From Zizania palustris (Eukaryota > Streptophyta > Magnoliopsida > Poales > Poaceae), in the NCBI GenBank assembly GCA_019279435.1, contig JAAALK010000288.1:69317235-69381234 (forward strand): a stretch of DNA of 64,000 nt. The letters run 5' to 3'. This document shows positions 7,439 through 19,800 of this stretch, one piece after another. The notes under the pieces were generated by a model. The model did no database searches. It saw only the letters and a list, made by a program, of their open reading frames with translations, and was not told where the DNA came from. Numbering within the stretch: the first letter of the stretch is position 1; every line of letters begins with the position of its first letter. The translations under genes were made by a program, and so were the position numbers.

Positions 7439-10188
7439 ATGACGTCTCCTGGCAAGGTCCCGTCCTTGGAAGCCTATGGCTATAATTATTGGAAGACTCG
7501 CATGCGAGCCTATCTCATGAGCCAGGGTTCGGACATATGGGACATTTGCGTTCACACCACATTTGTCATTTGCCAGTTACTGAGCAAGGTACTGCTGGTA
7601 TCATTGCTCAGCATCTGAGCAACAGTAAGGCTGTGAACATTTTATTTTCTGGTTTAGGTCCCACTGAGTTTGAGCGTGTGACTCATCTCTCCACTGCGAG
7701 AGAGATCTGGGCTACCCTCAAGGCACACCATGAGGGAACAGCACAGGTCAAGGCTCGGCTCTATCAGACCTACCGGCGTGAATATGAGAATTTCACACAG
7801 AAGCCGGGTGAATCTGTTGAGGCTTTGTTTGGTCGCTTTCAGTCGATCATTAACAAGCTTCGGGACAACAAGGCTGAGGGTGCTCAGTTAGTCTCAGATC
7901 ATGAGCAGGCGCTCAAGGTTCTTCATACCTTGGACCCAAAGATCTGGGAGATCAAGGTATCATCTATCGTTGAGAGTACTTCATACGATACCTTGACCAT
8001 TTCTGAGTTATTTAGCAAGCTAAAGGCCACTGAGGTAGATATCCAGTTGAGATCAAATCTCACTGGCTCTAGATCAAAATCCCTGGCCCTTGCTACATCT
8101 TCTGTTGATCCCTCTGCTGTGAGCTGTGCTGGGCTCTCTTTGATGTCTATCACTGAGGACCAGCTTGAGTTGTTGGGAGATGATGATTTGTGTCTCTTTA
8201 ACAACCGGGTGCGTCGTGTCTATGATAAAAGAATGTTCAAAAGACACGGCACAAAATCCGGATGCTTTGAATGTGGTGATCCAGGACACTTCATCGCCGA
8301 CTGCCCCAAGCAAAGTGGATACAAGAAGGGCACCGGCAGCAGCTTCCACGACTCCGGCAAGCATGAGAGCCCCTCCTTCAACAAGGGCAAGCCAAAGACC
8401 CGGTTCTACAAGAAGGCCCTGAAGGACTACCGGCGAGAGAACAAGAAGCGCGACAAGGCCTTCTTCGCCGAGATGGAGAAGAGCTACTCCAAGCAGTCCA
8501 CGACTTCTTCCTCTTCATCGAGCTCAAGCGATGAGGAGATCGCCATCAGGAAGGGGAAGGACAAGGACGATCCGGCGGGTCTCTGCTTCATGGCCTTCGG
8601 AGACAAGCCGAAGAGCCGCTTACACCAGCGCCGAAGATCCCGCAAGAGCTTCTGCTCCATGGCTCTTGGGGATAGAGAAGAAAAGAGCTCCTCCGACGAC
8701 TCCGATGACGACGATAGCAAGGTATCATCTTATGAGCGTGAAATTGTTGATTTACTAGAGAGCAATCGTCAGGAGTTGAAGTATCGGGAAAAACTGCTTA
8801 GGGGGGCTAAGAAGAGGATAGATGAGCTAGAGAGTGAGCTTGCCGTGGCCAACGGCAGAATTGAGAGTCTATCTTCTTCCCCTTGCTTGGGTGATAGCAG
8901 TGAGTGCCCGAAGTGTGAGGTGCTTCTGTGTGACCTGTCGACTCTGAAGTCCAGGTACACAGAAAGGGTTGATGAGAGGGACGCTTTGGCCACTGAGCTT
9001 GAAAGCACTCAGCTGGAGCTGAAAAATGCTCAAGCCACTGTCGTCGCACCCTGTGTTGATTGCCCATCGCATCTAGCTGCCTTAGCTGAGCTGAAATCCA
9101 AGGGCGATAAGCATCTGGGTGATTTGGAGAGAATGAGAGTTGAGCTTGCGCAGACTAGGCTAGAGCTTGAGACATTGTCAGTTCCACCCACTGTCTGTGA
9201 GAACTGTCTGTCTCTTAGAATGGAGTTGATTAAGCTGAAAGCCGAGAAGTCTGTCCAGATAGATAGTGAGTGTGAGACCTGCTTGTCTCAGGTGGAGGTA
9301 CTAGCTTCTTTGAGAGAGGAGCTAGCTGATTCTCAGAATGAGAACTTTTACCTCCGGTCTATCCTGAGTTGGATCAGTGCCAGAGAGCCACAGCTCGGCA
9401 TGATGATCCAGCAGTTCAAGAGGCAGGATGGGTTTGGGGTAGGTTACACCTATACCAAGGCTGACTTTGAGAGTGCCATTAGCCGGGCAGTGGAGTGGAG
9501 TAAAATGACTCCAGAGCAGAGGTATCCCAAGACTCACTCCACTGAGACCTCCCAGGCTTGTCAGCCCAAGGATGGAGTGATCCATGAACCACCCAAAGCT
9601 CCACCCAAGAAGCCTATCTGGGTTCCTAAGCCCAAACACCTCCACTCTTCTCTAGACTCTCTTCCTGGACCCTCTCAGCCCAAGAAGACCACACCAAACA
9701 CTACCAAGCCCAAGAATCCCAAGCCTCAACCACATCCCAAGAAGCCTACCTATCATTGTGAGTTTTGTCAGAGAGACGGGCATCTTGCGGAGTTTTGCTT
9801 CAGGAGGAAGCGGGTTGAGAGAGCAGAGAGGGCTCGTAGTGATCAGGTGCAGTTCTACCAGCAGGGTGGTAGACTGCGTGTTCCTCGGTGCGGGGAGAGG
9901 CTGGAGGCCAGGCCGCGTCGTGTAGGTGGTGGTAGAGGAGACGGTTTTCCTACCCGTGCTCCAGTGGGTGGTGTTCGTTCCGGCAGAGTTCCAGACCGAG
10001 TTGGCTACGGTTCTGGACCTCGTGGCCGTAGGGTTAGGAAGAACCATGGACCGCGCTTTGAGCCGCGTTTTGGTCCAAACTCTTTTGATGGTTTTCGCTT
10101 TCCATCTTTTGAGCAGATGGCTCGACACTGGTTTAGCTCTTTTGCTAAACCTGGTGCCGGACCATTTGCTCCCACTTACAGACATTGA
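7439..10188 (+). CDS. Copia Gag protein (frame break near the start)
   Basis: Structural capsid/nucleocapsid protein, about 915 residues. The first ATG is at 7439 (MTSPGKVPSLEAYGYNYW, the typical Copia gag opening). After about 40 codons the frame moves by one base near 7545-7575 and then stays open to TGA at 10186-10188. In order: the gag core with EIWATLKAHHEG and FGRFQSIINKLR, a CCHC zinc knuckle CFECGDPGHFIADC at 8263-8304, a Ser/Asp/Glu-rich stretch, a long coiled-coil-like segment (about 8730-9350), and a second CCHC motif CEFCQRDGHLAEFC at 9757-9798. Between and around the second are Pro/Lys- and Arg/Gly-rich segments. The size and coiled coil suit Sireviruses. The frame break may be a real mutation or a sequencing indel. 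Confidence 0.85.
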
Positions 10189-13100
10189 TTGTGCAGGACC
10201 GGGGACTGGAGGATGTTTGGATCATGGACTCAGGATGCTCTCGCCACATGACGGGACATCGCAGATGGTTCTCCAGTCTCACTCCCCCGAGCTCCAAAGA
10301 ATATATCACGTTCGGGAACAGCGGTCAAGGGAAAGTAAGTGGCATAGGCTCAATCAGCATTTCAGATCATTTCTCTTTAAAGAATGTTGCTTTGGTTAAA
10401 AATCTGAACTTTAATTTAATCTCTGTGTCGCAACTTCTTGAGGATGATTTGGAAGTGCGTTTTAAGAAGGGCAATTCTTCTGTGGTTGATTCTAGAGGGT
10501 CTTTGGTTTGTCAGATTTTACCCTTCGGTAAAGTTTTTCGAATTGACTTCTCTAGTTCTTTTGGCCCTTCTCGCTGTTTGATTGCTGGATCCTCTTCTGA
10601 GCTCTGGAAGTGGCATAGGAGGTTAGGTCATTTGAGTTTCGATCTGCTAGTCAGGTTAAGCTCTATGGACCTCATCCGAGGATTGCCCAAGCTTAAAATG
10701 GAGAAGGATCTAGTTTGTCATCCCTGTCGTCATGGGAAAATGGTTGCCGCTTCTCATTCACCTGTGACTCAGGTGATGACTTCGTATCCAGGCGAGCTTT
10801 TACATTTGGACACTGTAGGTCCAGCTCGGGTACGCTCAGTCGGTGGGAAGTGGTATGCACTTGTGATTGTTGACGACTTTTCTCGGTTCTCGTGGGTTTT
10901 CTTTTTGGAGTCTAAGGATGAAACTTTTCAATTTGTCCATGACCTGATTTTGAAGCTGAAGAATGAGAACAATGGCCGGATGCGAGCAATTCGCTCCGAC
11001 AACGGCTCTGAATTCAAGAACTCTCAGTTCGTCAGCTTCTGTGGTGATCAGGGTCTGGACCATCAGTTTTCTTCTCCTTACACTCCCCCACAGAACGGCG
11101 TTGTGGAACGAAAGAACCGCACGCTAGTTGAAATGGCCAGGACGATGCTCGATGAGCACAGGACTCCTAGGCGTTTTTGGGCTGAAGCCATGAACACGGC
11201 TTGCTATCTGGCCAACCGCATTTTTCTTAGAGCTTACATTGGTAAGACATCATATGAGTTGCGATTTGGCAGACAGCCCGAGGTGAGCCACTTGCGAGCG
11301 TTTGGCTGCAAGTGCTTTGTGCTCAAGAAGGGAGGGCATTTGGACAAATTTGAGTCTCGTTGCTGGGATGGTATTTTTCTTGGTTATGCATTGCATTCTC
11401 GAGGCTTCCGTGTTTGGAACCTCGAATCCCAGCTGCTTGTCGAGACTTGTGAGGTTTCTTTTGATGAGTCCTTGCCTTCTTTGACTCCTTCTTTTGAGCT
11501 TTCTGGTGATGATGAGCTCGGAGAGTCCATCTTCGAGGAAGATGAGGATACTCCAGCTGCTGTTGAGGGCGGGCCTTCTGCATCCCCCGCAGAGCCCACA
11601 CCTTCTGTGACTTCGACTGATGATGAGGGCGGACCTCTGATCACTTCTTCCACTTCGATCGAGCCCCCTCAGTCGAGTCCAGAGGTGCCAGCTGCTGACT
11701 CTGGTGAGGTGACTTCAGATCACCAGGGAACCCGAGCAGTTCAGCGTAACCATCCCTCAGAGCTCATCATAGGTGACTTGACTGAGAGGACTTTGCGTTC
11801 TTTTGCCTCTCTCGCTGTGTTTGCTGAATCTGCGTTTGTTGCATCTTTTGAGCCCAGAGATGTTTCTCATGCTCTTTCTGATTCAAATTGGATTAATGCC
11901 ATGCAAGAAGAGCTTGAAAATTTTGTCCGCAATCGGGTTTGGACACTAGTTGAGCCGCCACCAGGATGCAACCCCATAGGCACCAAATGGGTATTCAAAA
12001 ACAAACAAGGTGAAGATGGGGTTGTGGTGCGCAACAAGGCTCGACTAGTTGCCCAGGGTTATTGCCAGAAGGAAGGTATTGATTTTGAAGAAACCTTCGC
12101 TCCTGTTGCCCGTCTTGAGTCCATTCGCATTCTTTTAGCTTTTGCCGCTTCGAAGGGTTTTAAGCTTTTTCAAATGGACGTTAAGAGTGCTTTTCTGAAC
12201 GGGTTCATAGAGGAGGAGGTTTATGTTAGGCAACCCCCCGGTTTTGAGAACCCTAAGTTTCCTCGACATGTTTTTAAGTTGCACAAAGCTTTATACGGGT
12301 TGAAGCAAGCCCCCAGAGCTTGGTATGACCGGTTGAAGCAATTTTTGTTGGGGAAGGGCTTTGTGATGGGGTCTGTGGACAAAACTCTTTTCTTGCTCAG
12401 AGATGCTTCAGATTTTTTAGTTGCTCAGATTTACGTGGACGATATTATCTTTGGCGGTACTACTGATTCTCTTGTGTCCAAGTTTTCTGAGCAGATGCAC
12501 AGTGAGTTTGAGATGAGCCTCATGGGTGAGCTTAAGTATTTCTTAGGGCTCCAGATCAAGCAGACCAAGGACGGCACCTTCATCCACCAAGGTAAGTATA
12601 CTCGTGACATGCTTAAGAAATTTGACTTTGGTGGTGAATTGAAGCCGCAGATGACCCCGATGGGCACTTCTGGGGGTCTGGACAAGGACGAGAGCGGTGT
12701 CAAGGTCAATGAAAGGGAGTTTCGAGGGATGATCGGTTCGCTGTTGTACTTGACGGCAACAAGACCGGACATACAGTTCGCCGTGGGACTTTGCGCGCGT
12801 TTTCAGTCTTCACCACACGCATCTCACCGGCAGGCTGTCAAGCGCATTTTCAGGTATCTCACCTATGCGCCTGATCTTGGTCTTATTATTCAGCATCATC
12901 ATCACTTGATTTATCTGGCTTTTCGGACGCCGACTTTGGTGGGTGCCGGTTGGATCGCAAGTCGACTTTCGGTACTTGCCAGTTTCTTGGTTCTTCCCTT
13001 GTATCTTGGTCTTCTCGAAAGCAATCTGGAGTTGCTCTTTCGACCACAGAGGCTGAGTATGTAGCTGCTGCTAGCTGCTGCTCACAGTTGGTTTGGATGA

Positions 13101-13381
13101 TTTCTACTCTACGAGACTTTGGGTTATTCTTTCCTACCAGGGTTCCATTGTTTTGCGACAACACTAGTGCTATTAGTGTAGGGAAAAACCCGTGTCTTCA
13201 TTCAAAAACCAAACATATTGATGTGCGCTTTCACTTCTTACTGGATCAATATGAGAAAGGTGTCATTGACCTTATTCATGTTGATACCCATCATCAGTTG
13301 GCTGACATTTTCACCAAACCCCTTGATCAGTCTACTTTCGAGCGTTTAAGAGGGGATTTGGGTGTTGTGTATCCTTTCTAG
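10185..13381 (+). CDS. Copia Pol polyprotein (protease, integrase, RT, RNase H; one frame break)
   Basis: Enzymes for Copia replication. Starts one frame back from gag and overlaps its stop, so expression would need a frameshift, or a base has been lost. Domains in order: aspartic protease DSGCSRHMTG (from 10227); GAG-pre-integrase with HRRLGHLSF and CHPCRHGK; integrase core with acidic residues in HLDTVGP, RSDNGSEF and NGVVERKNRT; RT from VWTLVEPPPG, with FQMDVKSAFLNG near 12170 and the catalytic YVDDIIFGG near 12433; RNase H with STTEAEYVAAA and HIDVRFHF near the end. One base is missing near 12890, after which the RNase H frame continues from about 12893 to TAG at 13379-13381. All catalytic motifs I could check are present. 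Confidence 0.92.
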
Positions 13382-14691
13382 GATATTTTGCGTCAGTTTT
13401 CTTTTTACTCTTTTCTTGAGTCTTTTTGTGTGTGTTCATATCATACATATTCACATATCACACATTTGAGCCTGCTTCTGTTATATGATTGAACTGCTTT
13501 ACTTAGTCTAGCTGGTACATGCTTTTGATTACTTGTCAATGATCATGCTTTGGTTCAGTTCACTTGATATATCTGTCATATGCATGGCTTTTATGCTTTA
13601 AACCTGAAAAATGATCACCATTGCTTCTGGTAACTAGCATGCGTAGGCTGAGTGTTTTTGCTATCTGTTACATGCCTTGTAGCTAGTTCATCACATAGAT
13701 GCAGATATGCAACTTGGACATCTTTATGCTTTAACATGGAAAATGTGTTATAAAAATGATAAAAATCAAAAATGAATGAAAATTCCATGCCTTTTATGCT
13801 TAAGTTGAAAAGATCCAAGTGGGTTTGCTTTGTCGCATTATATTGTTCTGGACTGCTTACCATAGCACTTTGGTATGAACTAGGACAGTGTAGTGTATGT
13901 CAAGACCAATGTCTTAAGCTTCTGATGGCCCAGCTCTGGCCTAGGCTTGACTTGGTCGGTTAGCATAAGGCTTGACATGCAAATAACCCTTGGCAAAAAT
14001 GACAAAGGAAAATGAAAAAGCCTGAACTTTAAAAGATAACAAGTTTGCTGAAGCCTGTTGTTTTGGACAATGCTTATCTTGGTAGATATCAGCTAGCTTC
14101 TGCATCTCATGCTTTACCTTGCTTGTTTACTAGAAAATGTGGTGATGCTTTTGTTTGCAAAAACTGAAAACTGCGTGCAAATGACTTTCTTTAGATATCA
14201 TCTGTTGTACTGATCATGCCATGTGTCTTAGACAGTATCTCTTTTGCTATACCTGTTAGATACTGTACTTGCAGTCAATCATATCTGAGAAGCATGCTTT
14301 CTACACTCCACCTGCACCCCAATTGCATTCACTGCATATTTTGAGGGGGAGTTGTTTTTCAGGAGGAGTCTGTGTCTCTTTTTGAGTGCTTGATGAGTTC
14401 ACTTGTCAACAAGGGGGAGAAAATTTGGGATCAGAGTTTAAGGGGGAGTTCTTACTCTGTTGATATCCTTGTTGTTCTGAAATCGCACTCATTCTGAGCT
14501 TTTACATTTTGGTTAACCATAATGACCGTTTCTTGCTTTTGGTTGGCTTTTGGTCATTAGGGTTAAACTTTTACCTTATTTTTCTTCTTCTTTGTTTTCT
14601 TGTGTTTTGTTTTCGTGTTTCCACATTTGTTCACAGGTGTAGAAGAGATGAGAATTGAGGAGTGTTGACAATGCACTCATCAAGGGGGAGA
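13382..14691 (+). other. Post-pol region of the Copia element with polypurine tracts
   Basis: About 1.3 kb between pol and the 3' LTR, the place where some Sireviruses carry an env-like gene. No open frame of useful length is present in the sense direction. It holds four G-rich purine tracts: TTGAGGGGGAG (14340-14350), AACAAGGGGGAGAAAA (about 14408), TTTAAGGGGGAG (about 14436), and AAGGGGGAGA ending at 14691 next to the LTR. The last is the polypurine tract proper; extra copies are a known Sirevirus trait. Confidence 0.75.
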
Positions 14692-16681
14692 TGAGGAGCC
14701 ATGCTGAATAGCGTGGGCCTCATGGCTCCAGAAGTGATGAGTCATTGTCAACGATAGTCAACAAGGACTGAAGAAGAGGAGAGATCTGCTGTTTCATGGG
14801 CCGCGTGTGACTCAGGTACACGGGCAGCGAGCGACTGTCGGGCAGAGGAGGCTGCGAAGTCGGGCTGGCCCAATCCGGGTGCATGGGCCAGAAGCAGTAG
14901 AAGACCCACTGGGCTGTGACCAGGACTGACTCAGGTACACAGGCGGTGAGCGATTGCCGGGCTGAGAGAGCTGCGGAGTCGGGCTGGCCCAATCCGGGTA
15001 CCTGGTGCAAAGCTGGTGGAGGCTTTGTCAGTTTCGGCGTAAAACTGACAACCGCTGATTCTGTATCCGACTGTCCAGAAGAGTAGCTTCCGGATATGTC
15101 ATCTGTTACTCTAGGCCCACAGTCAGTCAGTTGTGTCTGTAAAAATTCCTAAGGGCAGTAGAGTCTTTTTCTGTATTTTTGAGTCTGTAAAAACCCTAAG
15201 GGGCTGGTAGAATATTCCTAGTGTTGGGCTGCCTATAAATAGCACCCCAATCCCTAGGGTTTGGACTACCCTTTTGTGCTGAAATCAAATCCACCCATTG
15301 GGTCACTTTTGTCTCTCGTTTCTCTCTCCTGTGTGCGCCGCCAGGACTTGCTCCTCTCTGTTCGTGAGTTATTTTGGCTCAAATCTCTTGGATGCATTTA
15401 ATCCTTGGTCCCTGGTGAATTTATTGGTTGCATTTTGTTCGGTTTGGGGAGTTATTGCTTTGGATTCAGGCTGGTGAATTTATTTCTTGAGGAGAAGCTT
15501 CTTCCGTTGCTTCTGTTCTTCACAAACCGTGTACTAGTTCTTGTTGTTGCAAGTAGTACTACTTTCCTGTAGCTACAGTAGTTTGTGCAGCTTTTCACCT
15601 TCTACTGCACAGCTTTTTGATCGAAGCTGACAGGGTGTAGTACCTTTTCTGGCTGTCTCTTGCGAAGTCTTTCTCTGTTCGAAGCCCCTCAGCTCCGTGA
15701 GACAGGCTTCGACTTAGCATCTTCGAAGGCTTTGCTCAAATCTTCGATTTTCTGTGTGGGGTCTGTTTTGATAAGCTTCGAAGTATTTTTGTGAACGGAC
15801 AACATCGCATACTTCGAACAAGCTTCTCCGAATCTATCTGTTCGAAGTGCACACGTTGTTAGGCTTCGAAGTTTGGGTTCGAAGTTTGTCTTTTCTGACA
15901 GACTTCGCTTGGATTTCTTTGTGGCGCGTCAGCCTTCGATTCTCCTTCCGAAGCTTTCCCTGTTCGAAGATAGAGTGCAAGCCTCGGACTTGATTTTCTA
16001 TCGCGTGACAGACTTCGCTTCTTTGTTCGAAGGTTGTCTGTTTGTGTGTTGTGTTCGAAGCTTTCTGTTCGAAGGTTGTGCTTCGAAGCTCTCGGCTCAA
16101 AGTGTGTTCGAAGTTTTTGTCTTCGAAGTCCTCACTTCGAAGCAGGCTCCGACTTTGTCACTTTGCTCCGAAGCTCTTGGTTCGAAGCTGTGTTCGAAGT
16201 CCTGTCTTCGAAGTACACACTTCGAACCAGGCTCCGGCACTGTTTTACTTCGCTCCGAAGTACACTTCGCTTCTTACCACTTCGAACTAGGCTAGACAGC
16301 GACACCTTCGGGATTTCGGACAGACTTCGTCACCAACCTCCGAAGCAGACCTCAACGTGCGAAGGGGGCTTCGCCAAGTTCCGAACAGGAGACAAATTTG
16401 GACAGTAACTTCTCTTTTCATCTTACACATACTTAGATCATTTTCATTGAGAAGTTTAGGCCTGTTATAACTTGTTTATCTGCCTAGTTGCACCACTTTA
16501 ATTTTACACTGTTTTTCATCAATTGCTTCTAGGTTAGGAACCTTTAGACTTAGGCCCTCTATTTATTTTCTGCTGCGTAGTATTTTTGAGGTGCGTTGGG
16601 TATTGGGAACAGGCCATTGATTCGAAAGAATTTTTAAGGCGCCCATTCACCCCCCCTCTGGTCGCTACTTTCGGTCCTACA
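14692..16681 (+). repeat. 3' LTR of the Sirevirus-type Copia element
   Basis: Nearly identical to 5381-7371, including TATA box (15234-15241), tandem duplication and TTCGAA cluster (about 15670-16300). It ends in CA at 16681, followed by TCACC, the target duplication copy. Confidence 0.95.
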
Positions 16682-16815
16682 TCACCCCTGTCAGAAAATA
16701 TAGCGAGGAGAGAGGGGGAAAGAAGGTTATTATATTTTATGCGCCTAATTTATCCTGTTTATTTGTCTATTCAAATATTTGTGCTACAACATTACACTAA
16801 AATTATTGTCTGAAA

Positions 16816-19800
16816 ATGTGTACTCATTTTAAATTTTTAGTTATCGATGGTCGTCATAGACAAAAGAGAAATCACTGTAACATTTTGCCTCACGGCCCTT
16901 CTGGAATTTGTATTCGACAACCATCACAGACTCCATCGGAAAGTTCATCGGACGGTGAAAATGTGTCATATCGACCACCGTCCTCATTTGTTGTTCCTAC
17001 GCAAAGTACCCTTACATCAGCGGGATTATTTCAAGGACAAACCTCTAATGGTATAAACTACTGCAATGTGGGTTGTGCAATTACTAATAGCAAAAATTAT
17101 GTCTCATGTGATTACATAAACTTTGTGCAGGTGCAAATTCTGCTATATTAGCAACTCCAACTATCGACTCACAAGAGCAACAAGCAATTCCATCTGTTCA
17201 ACAAACCCAACTTGATCGATCGATAGATCGTGCTGAGATAAGGCGTGCTCGTGAAAGAGCACGCTATGCAAGCTTGACATCAGAGCAACGAAACAAAAGA
17301 CGTGCACGTGATAAAGCTCGATATGCAAGTATGACGGATGAACAGAGGTAAGCGAGGCGAGAGAACCAACGATATTCAGTAAGTATGACAGATGAGCAAA
17401 GGCAGGTTATGCGGGAAAAACGTAACCAACAAAATCGAGCAAGAAGAAGAACTCTTGGTCCAAACTGTGTTGTTCGTAATACACCACATGCCTCTGAGAT
17501 AGGTTCTAACAACCTCGATACAACCGACGTTGTCTACCAGAACCTACCTGTTAGCGCTCACATTTTAAAGACTCAGCCAGACTATCGTCATTGTGGTGCG
17601 AAGAGGTTTGAATATGAGCCGCTAGGATTTTGTTGTATGAATGGCAAGGTCAAACTTCAAATGCCTGCGCCACCTGAGGAGCTTCGACGGTTGTACACAG
17701 GTGAAGACATTCAATCACAACACTTTATGGAGAATATTAGATATTTCAACAGTCATTTTCCTTCACCACAATGTACTGTGATTATGACAAGAACCTCGCA
17801 AGTGCAAGGGATGGAGTGTACACATTTAAAGCACATGGGAAAATGTACCATAACATACATTCTTTTGGAAATGGAGGCAATGAACCTAGCCACTTGCAGT
17901 TGTACTTCTATGATGATGATCCTAGCTTATCACATCGTTTCCATCGTGCTCGAGATGAGATATATAGAGAAAGGGACATATCTATTATTAGATGTTTGGT
18001 ACATATTTTGAGAGATAATCCCTACTCTGAAACATTCAGAAGCCTAGGACAGGTTGAAGACGTTGATGAATATCGTATTGTGCTAAATATGGACTATAAG
18101 CTAGACCAGAGAACTTATAACAGACCATTAACATCAGAGGTTGCTGCTGTGTGGGTTGAGGGGAATGATATTAATAAATAGTTTGATCGTAGCATCACCT
18201 TGTTTGGCAATAACAACAACTACTATTCAATAAGACCGAGTGATGGGTGCTACGACCCTTTGTCATACCCCCTATTTTTTCCAAGAGCAGAGCTCGGTTG
18301 GCATTCTGATATACCGAGAGAAGGTATTGACATTAGTCAGATAAGTACAACCCGACAAAGAAATGCTGGCAACTCAGGTTAGCTAAGTGACTCGTATTCA
18401 TGTTATTACGATACTATTAATCCATACGGTAATCACCTAACTAATTTCTCTTTGCTTTGTATATACTACCAGCAAGTTTTTTTTCGATGCGTGAGTATTA
18501 TTGCTATAAATTCCAGATGCGTAGTGGAATCTTCAACACGGTCTTGCATGGGAGACGTCTATTCCAACAGTTTGTAGTTGATACCTACATAAAATTGAAA
18601 CGTCTCGACTGAATTACTTCTTATACAATCAGAAGAAAATTCGTGCAGATCATTACCAGGGCTTGATGGATAGTGTATCTGTTGGAGAACATAGAGTCAG
18701 CAGATTGGGAAAAAGATGGGTCCTACCTGCATCGTTTATCGGTGGCGGGAGGGATATGAGACGAAGATACATGGATGCTATGGCCTTGGTGCAGAAGTAT
18801 GGAAAACCCGACATATTTATCACAATGACTTGTAATCCTAATTGGGAAGAGATAAGTAGGGACCTTGCACCTGGCCAAACACCACAAGATCGTCCTGATC
18901 TTGTTGTGCGTGTATTTAAAGCCAAGCTAGAGGATCTCAAATTCCAGCTATTTCGTAAACATATCCTAGGAATCATTGCAGCACAAGTCCATGTTATCGA
19001 GTTCCAAAAAAGGGGTCTACCACATGCACATTTCCTCCTTATCATGTAGTCAACATATAAATTGAGTTGTCCCGATGAGTATGATAATGTTATATCAGCA
19101 GAACTTCCAGATAAGGATATATACCCGGAGCTATATGAAATGGTAGTGAAACATATGATGCATGGCTCGTGTGGCCCACTAAATAGGAAGAGTCCATGCA
19201 TGAAAAATGGTAGTTGCAAGTGCTATTATCCACGCCAATTTAGTGACACAACTATCCAAGGCGAAGATTCTTACCCTATCTATAGGAGAAGAGATGACAG
19301 ACAAAGGGTAAGAGTGAGAGGTCATGACTTAGACAACAGATGGGTTGTTCCATATAATCCCATGCTTCTAAGAAGGTATGACTGTCACATCAATGCAGAA
19401 GTTTGTTCGAGTATTAAGGCTGTTAAGTACCTCTACAAGTATATTTATAAGGGTCATGATAGGGCGTCTGTGTCCGTCAATGAAGCTGATGAAAACCGCG
19501 AGATTAATGAGATCAATGAATATAGGGATGCTAGGTGGGTAACACCACAGGAGGCATTGTGGAGAATATTTGGATTTGATCTTAGCGGGATTTCGCCACC
19601 AGTGCTACAGTTACAGCTCCACCTCCCAGGAATGCATCTTGTGTCCTATAGAGAGAATGCTGATGTACGTGAAGTTCTCGACCAACAGGGTGCCTCAAGA
19701 ACCATGTTGACTGAGTATTTCAAGGCAAATCAAGAATTTACGTGGGCACGCACATTACTTTATAGGGATTTCCCACAATATGCAGTGTGGTTGCCTGGAC

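Larger units (their letters stand above)
5381..16681 (+). mobile_element. Full-length Copia retrotransposon, Sirevirus type
   Basis: Two near-identical LTRs of 1991 and 1990 bp begin TGAGGAGCC and end GGTCCTACA. Target duplication is TCAAC (5376-5380) and TCACC (16682-16686), with one mismatch. A Met-tRNA-type primer site lies at 7374 and a polypurine tract ends at 14691. Order protease, integrase, RT, RNase H defines Copia. Long LTRs rich in TTCGAA palindromes, a large gag with zinc knuckle and coiled coil, several PPT-like tracts and a long region after pol all match what is known of Sireviruses (SIRE lineage). It is inserted in the Helitron between the RPA and Rep genes. By eye the LTRs differ by about 14 substitutions and one indel, so it is young. 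Confidence 0.93.

Noticed and set aside
13382..14691. Possible env-like gene after Copia pol.
   Set aside because: No sense-strand frame longer than about 60 codons and no signal or membrane segment.
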